This document shows, piece after piece, positions 14,310-22,878 of a DNA stretch of 37,849 nucleotides. The DNA lies in assembly GCA_025937785.1 (NCBI GenBank), contig JAICQQ010000061.1, positions 1 to 37,849 of the forward strand, given 5' to 3'. The DNA comes from Polyangiaceae bacterium. Its GTDB lineage: Bacteria; Myxococcota_A; Polyangia; Polyangiales; Polyangiaceae. Made by a program: the position numbers and the translations under genes. Under the pieces are notes generated by a model. That model was not told the origin of the DNA. It worked only from the letters and a program-made list of their open reading frames with translations, and searched no databases. Numbering within the stretch: position 1 is the stretch's first letter; every line of letters starts with the position of its first letter.

Positions 14310-15716
14310 TCAGTAACCGAAATCGGTGGCTTTGGCCTTGGGCTTGGTCACCGGGGCCGGCGCAGGTTTCACGGCTGCGCTCGGCCGCTGCACCGGTTTC
14401 GCTGGCGCAGCCCGTGGGGTCACCGGCTTCGGCGTTTCAGCTGCAGGAGCAGCCGATTCGGCAGGCGCAGGCGCCGAGGCCGCCACCGTTGGCGCCGGGG
14501 GAGGCGCCTGGGGGGCGACCGCTGGGGCTGGTTTGGCTGCTGGTTCGGGCGCGGGCGGCTCGGCGCTGGCGATGTTGGTCGGGGCGCTGGCGAGCGCTGA
14601 ACCACCCGCTGTCTCCGACTCTCCCCCCATCAGCTTCAGCGCGGCGAATGCCCCGCCTCCGATGACGAGCAGGCCACCGAGCACAGCGGCCGCCACGAGC
14701 GGCGCCGCGGAGCGCTTGGGCAGCGTGACCTCAGCGTTGGTGTTGGCCCAGGTCGCTCCCGTTTCGCTCTTCGCTCCCACCGTGCTCGGCGCACCGGGTG
14801 CAGCCATCGCGGCGCCATGGTCGACCGCACCTGCCGGCAGCTCCACCTGGGAAGCCCGGACGCCACCTAGGTAGTCGTCGAGGGCCTGTCGCAGCTCTTT
14901 CGCTGACGCGAAGCGAGCCTCCAGCTCGCGCGCCATGGCCTTGTTGATGATCGCGGCGAACGCGGGATCGAGCTCGGGCACGGCTTCGCTGAGCTTCGGC
15001 GGATCGCTGAGCACGATCTTGAACATGAGTTCGTTGAAAGTATTGCCGTCGAAAGGCACCCGACCCGTCACGGCCTCGTACATGATCACGCCGATGGCGT
15101 AGACGTCGCTGCGCGGGTCGACTTGACTCGACCCCTTCGCTTGCTCGGGAGACATGTAATACGGCGTGCCCATGACTGCGCCCGTGCGGGTCATGTTCAT
15201 GTCGTTGCCCAGCGCGCTGAACTTGGAAATGCCGAAGTCGATGATCTTCACGAAGTCGGGCTGGCCCGCTTTCTCGCGCAGGACGAAGATGTTGTCGGGC
15301 TTCAGGTCGCGGTGGATGATGCCGGCGTCGTGCGCCGCTTGCAGACCCTTCAGGGCCTGACGCATCAGCGGTGCGATCTGACCCGGTGTCATGCGCACCA
15401 GACGTTCGATGCGCGCAGACAGCGGTTCACCGTCCAGGTACTCCATCACCATGTAGCGATCGCCGTCCGGGAGCCGCCCCATGTCGAGCACCTCGAGGAT
15501 GTGATCGCTGCCGATACGACCAGCGGCCTGGGCCTCGCGTTCGAAGCGCAACAAGACCTGCTCGTTGGTGGTCGCCGCCTGGTGCAACACCTTGATCGCC
15601 ACTCGCCGCGCGATCAGCGTGTTCTCCCCTTCGTGCACGGACCCCATGCCGCCTTCGCCGATGAGGCGGACGATACGATACTTGTTGTCGAGGATTTGGC
15701 CGGGGGACAGGGTCAT
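14310..15716 (-). CDS. Membrane Ser/Thr protein kinase with Pro/Ala-rich C-terminus
   Basis: 468 residues. The N-terminal kinase domain (~12-275) is complete: glycine loop IGEGGMGSVHEG, catalytic Lys in VAIKVL, HRDLKPDN catalytic loop, DFG in KIIDFGISKF, activation/P+1 segment GTPYYMSPEQAKG and DVYAIGVIMYE. A membrane helix lies at ~338-360 (PLVAAAVLGGLLVIGGGAFAAL). A ~100-residue Pro/Ala/Lys-rich tail without recognised domain follows and should be periplasmic. This is the usual myxobacterial STPK layout, a cytoplasmic kinase tethered to the inner membrane. There is no PASTA or other sensor domain. Substrates are unknown. It is upstream of the surface-repeat gene, separated by a possible weak terminator. 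Confidence 0.92.
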   Translation of the reverse strand: MTLSPGQILDNKYRIVRLIGEGGMGSVHEGENTLIARRVAIKVLHQAATTNEQVLLRFEREAQAAGRIGSDHILEVLDMGRLPDGDRYMVMEYLDGEPLSARIERLVRMTPGQIAPLMRQALKGLQAAHDAGIIHRDLKPDNIFVLREKAGQPDFVKIIDFGISKFSALGNDMNMTRTGAVMGTPYYMSPEQAKGSSQVDPRSDVYAIGVIMYEAVTGRVPFDGNTFNELMFKIVLSDPPKLSEAVPELDPAFAAIINKAMARELEARFASAKELRQALDDYLGGVRASQVELPAGAVDHGAAMAAPGAPSTVGAKSETGATWANTNAEVTLPKRSAAPLVAAAVLGGLLVIGGGAFAALKLMGGESETAGGSALASAPTNIASAEPPAPEPAAKPAPAVAPQAPPPAPTVAASAPAPAESAAPAAETPKPVTPRAAPAKPVQRPSAAVKPAPAPVTKPKAKATDFGY

Positions 15717-15892
15717 GGTGGACGAGCTCCGTGCTCAGGGCAGTCCAGAGTCATAGGCTAACCCGAGCCGCCGTTACTTTCCTCTGCTTTGTACGGCAAA
15801 CTGCCACAAACCTTGCGTGCCGGCGTTTTGTGAACGGGCTCGGGCGCGCGGCTCCCCGCGCCGTCGGGGCAAGGCTACGGTGTGCGCAGGAC

Positions 15893-16570
15893 TCAGCCGC
15901 TCGGCCCACGCGCCCGTACAGCGGCTGCGCTGACGACGCACATCCACCCCAAGGCGAGCACGGTCGCAAGCTTTTGCGAACGCGGCAGCCACTCCGACGA
16001 CGGTGCCGAAAACACGAACTCGCGCACGTACTGGGTCAGCGTGAACAGCGAAACAGCGAGCATCGCAGCGCCGAGCAAGACCGTCAGCCGGCCCTGCGCC
16101 GGCGAGCGCGCCAGCCCCACGACGGTCCCCAGCACCGCTATCAGGCCCATGGGACCTGCCGCGAGCACCGCCACGCCGTGCAGCGTCGGGAAGCCGCGGC
16201 TCGAGATCGCGGCGACGGCGACGAGCCCCGCCGCGCCACACCACCCGGCGGCCGTCACGAGTTGCCCCAGGCGACGTCCGCGCCCGAAGAGACGGGGCGC
16301 GAGCGCGAAGTAGGCTGCGATCCCCAACGCCAAGCAGAGCATCGCCAGCTGTGCGAAGCGGGGCGCGATGCGATTCGCAGCGCCGTTGTAAGCAGGCTGC
16401 CGCTGCAAGTCGCACCAGAAGTTTCGCCAGAAATCGTAGCCGGGCTGCGCGCGATCCCACAGGTTGCCACCGGGGTACATCTCGATGGCGATCGCCATGC
16501 ACAGCAGAAAGCCCAGAATCCCGGCGTACACGAGGTAATCCAGGCGGCCGCTTCGGACCAACGACGTCAC
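15893..16570 (-). CDS. Six-helix membrane protein, DUF998-like
   Basis: 225 residues from a GTG at 16570. Six hydrophobic segments are visible at about 12-32, 73-93, 103-125, 130-155, 162-182 and 200-218. The loop after the first helix reads YPGGNLWDRAQPGYDFWRN and is rich in aromatic residues. A possible second key loop is ISSRGFPTLHGVAV. The size and topology resemble DUF998/Frag1-like integral membrane proteins, whose role is undefined. It is divergent from the aminopeptidase gene with 145 bp between. The 176 bp after its stop contain GC-rich inverted repeats but no clear T-tract terminator. Confidence 0.7.
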   Translation of the reverse strand: MTSLVRSGRLDYLVYAGILGFLLCMAIAIEMYPGGNLWDRAQPGYDFWRNFWCDLQRQPAYNGAANRIAPRFAQLAMLCLALGIAAYFALAPRLFGRGRRLGQLVTAAGWCGAAGLVAVAAISSRGFPTLHGVAVLAAGPMGLIAVLGTVVGLARSPAQGRLTVLLGAAMLAVSLFTLTQYVREFVFSAPSSEWLPRSQKLATVLALGWMCVVSAAAVRARGPSG

Positions 16571-16715
16571 GCTCCAGTGCTCTCCTGTCCAGTAAGCACT
16601 TACAAAAGGATTGCTCTTCGGAGCTCACCGGGCAAACGGAAAGCGGAGGTTGCTCGCTTGGAGCCGCGATCGAGAAGGGTGTCGTGCCTCGTACTTCTGA
16701 GGTAACGTCGAGCGC

Positions 16716-18146
16716 GTGGTACTGAAGAACTTTGCAGCCAAACCTGCTCGCGCCCTGCCGCTCGAGGTGGTGCGCTTGGCGGACTATCCGGACTGGCTCA
16801 GCCAGCAACCGGCGAGCACCCAACGTTGGCTCAAGGCCACGCTTTTCCAACAAGGAGCCGATCGCGGCAGCGGTCGCCACGCGTTGCTGCCCAAGGCCGA
16901 TGGCGACCTGGGTTCCGTCGTGGCGGTGGTGGACAATCAGCCCGACCTGTGGGACTTCGCCCGACTCCCGCGGGCGCTCCCGGCCCGCACCTACGTGCTG
17001 ACGGCCGAGTACGAAGCCGCGCTGGCCGACGAAGTCGCCTTGGGCTGGGCGCTCGGGACCTACCACTTCGCGCGCTACAAAAGCTCCAACCACGCTCTTG
17101 CCACGCTGGTCTGGCCGCGGCACGCCGACCGAGCCCGCGTGTCGAGGCTCGCCGAAGGCATCGCCCTCTGCCGAGATCTCATCACGACGCCGGCGAGCGA
17201 CATGGGTCCGGCCGAGCTCGCAGCGGCCGCCAAGGGACTCGCGCAGCGGCACGGTGGCAAGTTCAGCGTCATCGTTGGGGATCAGCTTCTGAAGCGGAAT
17301 TACCCGGCGGTGCATGCCGTGGGTCGCGCCTCCGCGCGCGCGCCGCGATTGATCGATTTCACTTGGGGCAATCCGAGGCACCCGAAGCTCACCCTCGTGG
17401 GTAAGGGAGTCTGCTTCGACACGGGCGGGCTCGACTTGAAACCGTCCGCCAACATGCTGCTCATGAAGAAAGACATGGGCGGGGCCGCCACGGTGCTGGG
17501 CCTCGCCCACGTGCTCATGAGCCAGAAGCTACCGGTGCGCCTGCGAGTGTTGATCCCAGCGGTCGAGAACAGCGTGTCGTCGAACGCATTTCGACCGCTG
17601 GACGTGCTCTCGATGCGCAAGGGCATCACCGTGGAGGTCGGCAACACCGACGCCGAAGGCCGCTTGATCCTGGCGGACGCGTTGACCGAGGCCGACTCGG
17701 AGACGCCCGATCTCATCATAGACATCGCGACCTTGACAGGTGCCGCGCGAGTCGCGCTGGGCACCAAGCTGCCCGCGCTGTTCTGCACCTCGGACGATCT
17801 GGCGAGCGCGCTGCTCGCCGCTGGAGAACGTACGTCGGATCCCTTCTGGCGTATGCCGCTCTACGCGCCGTACAAGAAAATGCTGACGAGCACCGTCGCC
17901 GACCTGACCAACCTGCCGAGCGGACCCTACGGCGGCGCGATCGCGGCGGCGCTGTTCCTCCAGCACTTCGTCGCGCGCGGCACCAATTGGGTCCACATCG
18001 ACACCATGGCGTACAACCAAACTGCCGCACCGGGCAGGCCGGTGGGGGGCGAAGCGCTCGGCTTGCGCGCGCTCGCCGACGCGCTCTCACAGCGCTACTC
18101 GAACGCTTCACCCCGCGTTCGCAAGGCAAAGCGGAAACAGCGGTAG
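16716..18146 (+). CDS. pepA: M17 leucyl aminopeptidase
   Basis: 476 residues from a GTG at 16716. The C-terminal catalytic domain has the M17 metal-binding set: VGKGVCFDTGG (Lys and Asp), MKKDMGGAA (Asp) and the signature NTDAEGRLIL (Asp, Glu, Arg). The bicarbonate-site Arg is in this signature. The N-terminal macrodomain-like part (~1-150) is more divergent. The family uses two divalent metals to remove N-terminal residues, often Leu, from peptides in the cytoplasm, as a hexamer. All visible catalytic residues are present. The metallophosphoesterase gene begins 4 bp downstream, so the two are very likely one operon. A basic tail (RVRKAKRKQR) ends the protein. Confidence 0.93.
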   Translation: MVLKNFAAKPARALPLEVVRLADYPDWLSQQPASTQRWLKATLFQQGADRGSGRHALLPKADGDLGSVVAVVDNQPDLWDFARLPRALPARTYVLTAEYEAALADEVALGWALGTYHFARYKSSNHALATLVWPRHADRARVSRLAEGIALCRDLITTPASDMGPAELAAAAKGLAQRHGGKFSVIVGDQLLKRNYPAVHAVGRASARAPRLIDFTWGNPRHPKLTLVGKGVCFDTGGLDLKPSANMLLMKKDMGGAATVLGLAHVLMSQKLPVRLRVLIPAVENSVSSNAFRPLDVLSMRKGITVEVGNTDAEGRLILADALTEADSETPDLIIDIATLTGAARVALGTKLPALFCTSDDLASALLAAGERTSDPFWRMPLYAPYKKMLTSTVADLTNLPSGPYGGAIAAALFLQHFVARGTNWVHIDTMAYNQTAAPGRPVGGEALGLRALADALSQRYSNASPRVRKAKRKQR

Positions 18147-18150
18147 ACCG

Positions 18151-18960
18151 ATGCGCATCGCGCTGTTCACCGATCAGCACTTCGGCCCCGCGGCGAGCTT
18201 CCACGGCAAGCTTCGCAAGCTCTCGCACCACGCCGCCGCACTCACCGAGCGTTTCGTCGACAAGATGCAGCGTGAGGTCCAACCAGACCTGGTGGTGAAC
18301 CTGGGCGACGTGCTCGAGGACGAATCCGAAGCGCTAGATACCCAGCGCTACCAGCAGTTTTTGGGGATCCTCGCCCCGCTCGCGTGCCGTGTCGAACACG
18401 TGATCGGCAATCACGACTCGGTGTACCTGAGCGACGAAACGCTGGCTCGGATGTTGGGCACTCGCTCACTTTATCGCAGCGTCGACGTCGCTGGCGTGCA
18501 CGTGGTGGTGCTGCGCAGCGTCGAACGCAAGGACCGCGACGTACGCCTCCCGGACGAGCAGCTGAGGTGGCTCGAAGCTGACCTCGACCGAGCTTCGCTG
18601 CCCACCGTCGTCTGCATCCATCATCCGCTGAGCGATCTGGAGCTCACGGGCAATCGCTGGTTCGAAAAGGCTCCGCACATCTGCCGCGTGGCCAACCGTC
18701 GCGAAGTGCGCGCGCTGCTCGAACGGAGCGGCAGAGTGCGCGCTGTCTTCAACGGCCACGCTCACTGGAACCATCTAGACGTGGTGGGCGGCATCCCCTA
18801 CGTCACGCTGCAAAGCCTGGTCGAGAACGTCGACGACGATGCGCCCGGTCGCGCGGCGGCAGCGCATGCCGTGGTCGACATCAGCCCCAAGCGCCTGCTC
18901 GTCGATGTGTTCGGCGAACACCCCGCCCACTATCAATTCGACGGGCCAGCAGCCAGCTGA
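18151..18960 (+). CDS. Calcineurin-like metallophosphoesterase
   Basis: 269 residues. The five metal-binding blocks of the family appear in order: FTDQHFG (7-12), VVNLGDVLED (~48-57), IGNHDS, CIHHPLS and FNGHAHWNH. The fold is a cytoplasmic binuclear metallophosphatase; there is no signal peptide. Substrates in this superfamily range from nucleotides and cyclic nucleotides to phospholipids and phosphoproteins, and nothing here narrows that. The gene follows pepA by 4 bp and converges with the transporter gene, leaving 12 bp between stops. Confidence 0.88.
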   Translation: MRIALFTDQHFGPAASFHGKLRKLSHHAAALTERFVDKMQREVQPDLVVNLGDVLEDESEALDTQRYQQFLGILAPLACRVEHVIGNHDSVYLSDETLARMLGTRSLYRSVDVAGVHVVVLRSVERKDRDVRLPDEQLRWLEADLDRASLPTVVCIHHPLSDLELTGNRWFEKAPHICRVANRREVRALLERSGRVRAVFNGHAHWNHLDVVGGIPYVTLQSLVENVDDDAPGRAAAAHAVVDISPKRLLVDVFGEHPAHYQFDGPAAS

Positions 18961-18972
18961 CCCGAAATGCGC

Positions 18973-20790
18973 TCAGCGCAACGCGGATCCGTGCTCGAGT
19001 AAGCCGTGAGCATGGCCGTGCCCCCCACCCTGCACGTCGGCGTGCGGCCCGTGCGCGCCGGAATGCAACACCGAAGCGAACCAGGCTCGCGTGCCCGAGC
19101 GCCACAAGCCCCAAAACCAAAGCATCACGAGCGTGAGCGCGGCCGCGATGCTGAGCCAATCGTGCTGGAGACCGAGCGCCGGCGGCGTGACCGCGCCGCC
19201 CTGCGCGGCGAACGCAGCGCCCCATGCGAGTGCGATCGCGGCCGTGACGACCAGCGCGCTGGCCCGCACCCCATAGGCGGCGCGCAGCCAGCTCAGGGTC
19301 CCTAGATTGACTGCCGGCCCGAGCAAAAGCCCTAGCAGCACCGCTCCGGGCGACACGCCTTTGGCGATCAGGACGGCTGCCAGCGGGATGGCCGAGGGCG
19401 CACAGACGAAGCTCGGCGCAGCCAGCAGCGTGACCACGGCGAGTTCGACCAGGGGACTTTCGGTCGCGCGGGGGCGAACGCTGGGCACGAGCACTTCGAC
19501 GAACGCGGCTGCGACGATCCCGAGCAGCACCCAGGCCCCGACGCGCTGAAAAGAATCTGCGAACGCCAGCAGGAAGCGAGCGAGCGCGCGCGGTTGATGG
19601 GGTCCCAGTTCGACGTCCTCCGGTGCGCTCGGAGTTCGCGTTTCGAGCCGCATAAGCAGACCGACGCTGAGCGCGGCGAAGAGCGCGATCGCGAAGGCAC
19701 CGCCGAGGCGCAGCCACGCAAGCTCCCATCCGAGGAACGCCACGCTGAGCGCGAAGGTCTCCAGCCCCAAGACCGGCGTAGCGAGCAGGAAGGCGACCAC
19801 GAACACGACGGCCACCCGACGCTCTTCGAGTGCCTGAGCGATCCGGAGCGGGCTGCCCGAGGCTCGCGGCAACAGGCACGCCGCCACAGCTCCTCGCGCC
19901 CCGTCGCGCAGCACCCCTCGCGTGGCGAGCCAGGAGCCCGGCAAGCGTGACCGAAACGTTTGCCAGAGCGCGCTCAGTCCCAGCCCCAGCAGCAACAGCG
20001 GCGCTGTTTTCAGCGTGATCTGAAGCAGCGCCTGAGCGAGGCTCGGGCCCATGCCGCGCGCCTCGGTCAGATGTGAATGCGCGTCACCGCTCAGCAGCCC
20101 GATGCCGATGCCGGCGGTCGCCGCTGCCAGGTCGAGCGCGCGTTCGAGCGGGCGAATGGGCGCGTGACCGCCGAGGTCATGCGTGACGACATGCAACAGC
20201 AGACCCGCCACTACCGCACCGACCCAGGCCGAGGCCCCCTGCGCGAGGTCGTGCGGCACCAGGCCCGCCCCGATCACGCCGACCGACGTCGCGAGCCACA
20301 GCCCGAGCGCACCGAACAGCGCCAACCTCACCCCGCGAAAATCGCGAAACGTGAGTGTCATCACCGCGGCTACCGGCACCGTGTGTGCCGAGAGCGCTAG
20401 CAGCACGTCGTAGTGTGGTTTGCCATCGTGCATGTGCCCGGAGTACGCGCTGAGCGCGATCCCGTCGGCCACGCTGTGCACCAACAGACTCAAGTAGGTG
20501 AGCCGCAAGGTAACCCACTCGGCGTTCGCGTCGTTGTGCGAGGGGGTCAGCACGCGCAGCAACGGGCGAAACGCGCTCGGAGCCAGCAGCGCCGCCATGA
20601 AGGCGAGCAGTCCGAACGCACCGCGCCCCTCGTACACCTCGGGCAGCAGATGGAGCACGACGACCGCCCCAGATGCAGTGAGCCCGAACGTGCGAATGGG
20701 GCCCAAGATCTGGGAGCGACGCGTGGGCAGCAGCGCAAGCGCACTCCCCCCCACGATCGATGCTGCCGCGATGATGAGCGCTATGATCAC
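18973..20790 (-). CDS. ZIP-like domain fused to a DUF318/SO_0444-type permease, His-rich tail
   Basis: 605 residues from a GTG at 20790, with perhaps 15 membrane helices. The N-terminal ~235 residues resemble a ZIP metal transporter: VVVLHLLPEVYEG, HSVADGIALSAYSG and LSAHTVPVAAV sit in consecutive helices, although the usual Glu after the TM5 His is missing. From ~250 to ~545 the protein resembles the DUF318/ArsP-like permease family that includes the SO_0444 Cu/Zn exporter. Repeat halves there are FLLATPVLGLETFALS and PSFVCAPSAIPLAAVLIAKG...LLGPAVNLGTLS. The end is His-rich (HSGAHGPHADVQGGGHGHAHG), probably a cytosolic metal-binding tail. It is likely an inner-membrane transition-metal transporter; direction is uncertain. 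Confidence 0.75.
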   Translation of the reverse strand: MIIALIIAAASIVGGSALALLPTRRSQILGPIRTFGLTASGAVVVLHLLPEVYEGRGAFGLLAFMAALLAPSAFRPLLRVLTPSHNDANAEWVTLRLTYLSLLVHSVADGIALSAYSGHMHDGKPHYDVLLALSAHTVPVAAVMTLTFRDFRGVRLALFGALGLWLATSVGVIGAGLVPHDLAQGASAWVGAVVAGLLLHVVTHDLGGHAPIRPLERALDLAAATAGIGIGLLSGDAHSHLTEARGMGPSLAQALLQITLKTAPLLLLGLGLSALWQTFRSRLPGSWLATRGVLRDGARGAVAACLLPRASGSPLRIAQALEERRVAVVFVVAFLLATPVLGLETFALSVAFLGWELAWLRLGGAFAIALFAALSVGLLMRLETRTPSAPEDVELGPHQPRALARFLLAFADSFQRVGAWVLLGIVAAAFVEVLVPSVRPRATESPLVELAVVTLLAAPSFVCAPSAIPLAAVLIAKGVSPGAVLLGLLLGPAVNLGTLSWLRAAYGVRASALVVTAAIALAWGAAFAAQGGAVTPPALGLQHDWLSIAAALTLVMLWFWGLWRSGTRAWFASVLHSGAHGPHADVQGGGHGHAHGLLEHGSALR

Positions 20791-20890
20791 GAGGCTTTCA
20801 ACAACCTCGGCCCAAAGGCCTGGAACCGACGAAGGATGCGAAAGCTAGCCGGCTTTGCAGCGGATGCGACAACTTTCGGCAGCGGACCAC

Positions 20891-20936
20891 AAAAAGGTGC
20901 GTTCCCGTGCCGGGGCTGCCCTCCCGGCACGGGAAC
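20891..20936 (-). terminator. Rho-independent terminator after the AgmX/PglI-domain gene
   Basis: On the minus strand a perfect 14-bp stem (GTTCCCGTGCCGGG / CCCGGCACGGGAAC, arms 20923-20936 and 20901-20914) with an 8-nt loop is followed by GCACC and five T. It begins 35 nt after the stop of the gene at 20971-22560. It separates that gene from the transporter gene further along the same strand. Confidence 0.9.
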
Positions 20937-20970
20937 ACGAAGGAGCTCGACCGAAACGTGCGCTTTTAGC

Positions 20971-22560
20971 TCAGCCGGGGCTGAACATGATCGGGTAGGT
21001 CACCGTGACGATGCCGTTCTCGGGCTTGGGGAAACTCACCCCGTAGAACGCGGAAACGACACAACCGACCACCTTGCTGTCGGGCAGATCCGATCCGCCG
21101 TTTTGCACGTGGGCGACGGAGCCGTCGCCGCTGATGGCGAAGCGGACCGCGACGCGCCCCTCGAGGTTGGGGTTCGACGCCAGACCCTGTTCGTAGCACA
21201 TGCGGAAGCGCCCGAAATTCTGCCGCACGATGCGTTGGATCACCTCAGGTGGCAGGCGGCCGCTGACCTGTGACACGCCCTCGCGCATGCGCGGCGGATC
21301 GTTGGGCTTGCGCCCGCCACGCGTGCTTCCGACACCGTTACCGAAGCCATCCTTGAGTCCGAGCCCCGCGCCATGTCCGAGGCAGTTGCCGCCGCCCATG
21401 CAGATGTTGCCGAGCCCGAGGCTCCCGAGGCTGTTGCCGCCGCCACCCTCGCCGATGCCGCTCAGGCCGAGTCCGCCCGCCCCGAACGCTTCGCCGATGT
21501 CGTCGCCCCACATGTTGCCTTGCGCGCTCCGCGGATCGGTACCCAGGGACGTGTCGCGCCCCCAGTGCGCGGTGGGCGCGTTCGGGTCACCCGTCAGCAT
21601 TGCGATGATGCCGAAGCTGGTCGCCTCATTGAGCGCCTGCGCGCGGGCCAGGTGGGGATCCGCGTTGTCCGAAGGTCCCTCGACCGCGTAGCGCTTGTTG
21701 CTCGCGCGGCTGGTCTGCTTGCCCATGGCGCCCTCTTCGGCGGCCGCCCGCTGACCTGTCCCGCCCTCGGACGAGGCGTCTTCGGCCTTGGCCACGTCGT
21801 TCTTCTGCTCGCGCTCCTTCTCGGCCTGGCCGTCGAGGATGGCGTTGATCAGGTACAGCCGCTCGCGCTCGAGATCTTCCTCGGGCAGTAAGTTCATCGG
21901 AGGCACGAAGAACGCCATCGCTGCCATCAGCGCGCCCACGGCCATGAACGAGCCACCGAAGTAGCTCGCCGCAGTCCAATCTTGAAAGGCCAACAGGCCC
22001 TTCTTCACCTTGCGCCCCGCGTTGACGATGGCGACCTGGAACACGAACCCGTTGAGCTGTACGCGGGCTCGATAGCCGCTTTCGAGCCGAACCTCGCGCG
22101 CTCCGGGCAGCGTCGGGCTGGGCTGCGCCTCGCTGCCGAGAGCGCCGAGGTCGATCAGCGGCCGCCCCGGGATCTGCAGCGTGCCGCTGGCTCCGCCCGG
22201 GATCACCAGGCGAGGAGCGGACGCTTCGCCCAACAGCAGCGGCAGTTGCTCGACACCCAGCACCTCTCTTGGCACGTGATAGTCGCAGCCGAGGTCAGCC
22301 GTGCCGCGTTCGCCTACCGCGAAGGGGCGCGGCGGTGACAGGTGCACCACGTGCAGCACGTTGGTCCCCCACAGCACCATGATTTCAGCAGCGACCGCGT
22401 GCAGCGACTCGACCTCTTCCGACGGCACCGCCGGGCCATGTTTGATCAAAGCATAGCTGGTCGCCGTCTCGGCGGGTTCGAGGCGCGCTGCTACTGGGTC
22501 CAGTACCGAGAACGGCATCGGTGCGGCTTGGGCTGCGGCTCTGAATTCGAACGTTTGCAT
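20971..22560 (-). CDS. AgmX/PglI C-terminal domain protein (TonB-like envelope protein)
   Basis: 529 residues; the ATG at 22560 has a good Shine-Dalgarno (AGGAG, 5-nt spacing). The N-terminal ~200 residues are beta-rich and cytoplasmic. One membrane helix (~203-222, FGGSFMAVGALMAAMAFFVPP) is followed by a charged coil, then a Gly-rich stretch (~370-420). The C-terminal ~100 residues (RLPPEVIQRIVRQNFGRFRMCYEQGL...GRVAVRFAISGDGSV) are the AgmX/PglI C-terminal domain, a TonB-like fold common in myxobacterial motility and envelope proteins. Two Cys in this domain (RMCYEQG, VVGCVVSAF) are typical. It probably spans the periplasm toward the outer membrane. A kinase gene lies upstream on the same strand and a strong terminator follows. 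Confidence 0.88.
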   Translation of the reverse strand: MQTFEFRAAAQAAPMPFSVLDPVAARLEPAETATSYALIKHGPAVPSEEVESLHAVAAEIMVLWGTNVLHVVHLSPPRPFAVGERGTADLGCDYHVPREVLGVEQLPLLLGEASAPRLVIPGGASGTLQIPGRPLIDLGALGSEAQPSPTLPGAREVRLESGYRARVQLNGFVFQVAIVNAGRKVKKGLLAFQDWTAASYFGGSFMAVGALMAAMAFFVPPMNLLPEEDLERERLYLINAILDGQAEKEREQKNDVAKAEDASSEGGTGQRAAAEEGAMGKQTSRASNKRYAVEGPSDNADPHLARAQALNEATSFGIIAMLTGDPNAPTAHWGRDTSLGTDPRSAQGNMWGDDIGEAFGAGGLGLSGIGEGGGGNSLGSLGLGNICMGGGNCLGHGAGLGLKDGFGNGVGSTRGGRKPNDPPRMREGVSQVSGRLPPEVIQRIVRQNFGRFRMCYEQGLASNPNLEGRVAVRFAISGDGSVAHVQNGGSDLPDSKVVGCVVSAFYGVSFPKPENGIVTVTYPIMFSPG

Positions 22561-22878
22561 GAGGACTCCTGTTGGGTAGGACGCGAGCGTGCGTCGGCTG
22601 TTCGCACCTGTCGGTGACGAGGTTCATCATTGGAGCTCGGTCGCCCGGGTAGAGTTCGGCCGCTACTCGCGCACCCGCGCGACGGCCGAGCTACTCGTGG
22701 CTCTCGTGACTTCGTGGGCTCAGTCGTTCGCGAGACTCGCGATCACGAGTGCTCACGTGGAGAGCGCCCCGCTCATCCAAGCTCGGTTCACAATCGGTTT
22801 CAGCGGGGTAAGACAGAGCCCCTCTGGGAAAGTTCCCCCCGTCGAAGATTTAGGCGCGAGCTGCGCCAGGCGCTGCGA
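22561..22878. other. Intergenic region before the AgmX/PglI gene
   Basis: 318 bp between the stop of the Ser/Thr kinase gene and the start of the AgmX/PglI gene, both on the minus strand. Apart from the Shine-Dalgarno next to 22560 I see no gene, strong hairpin or operator. A CGCGA-ACT-CGCGA-type short repeat near 22730 is too weak to call. Confidence 0.6.

Noticed and set aside
16592..16603. GTAAG-CA-CTTAC palindrome upstream of the aminopeptidase gene
   Set aside because: 5-bp arms are common by chance; no other support.
15774..17510. A 578-codon open frame on the minus strand across the membrane-protein and aminopeptidase genes
   Set aside because: It is antisense to the well-supported M17 aminopeptidase and out of frame with the membrane protein; its composition (Arg/Gly/Ala-rich, no motif) is that of a GC-rich shadow frame.
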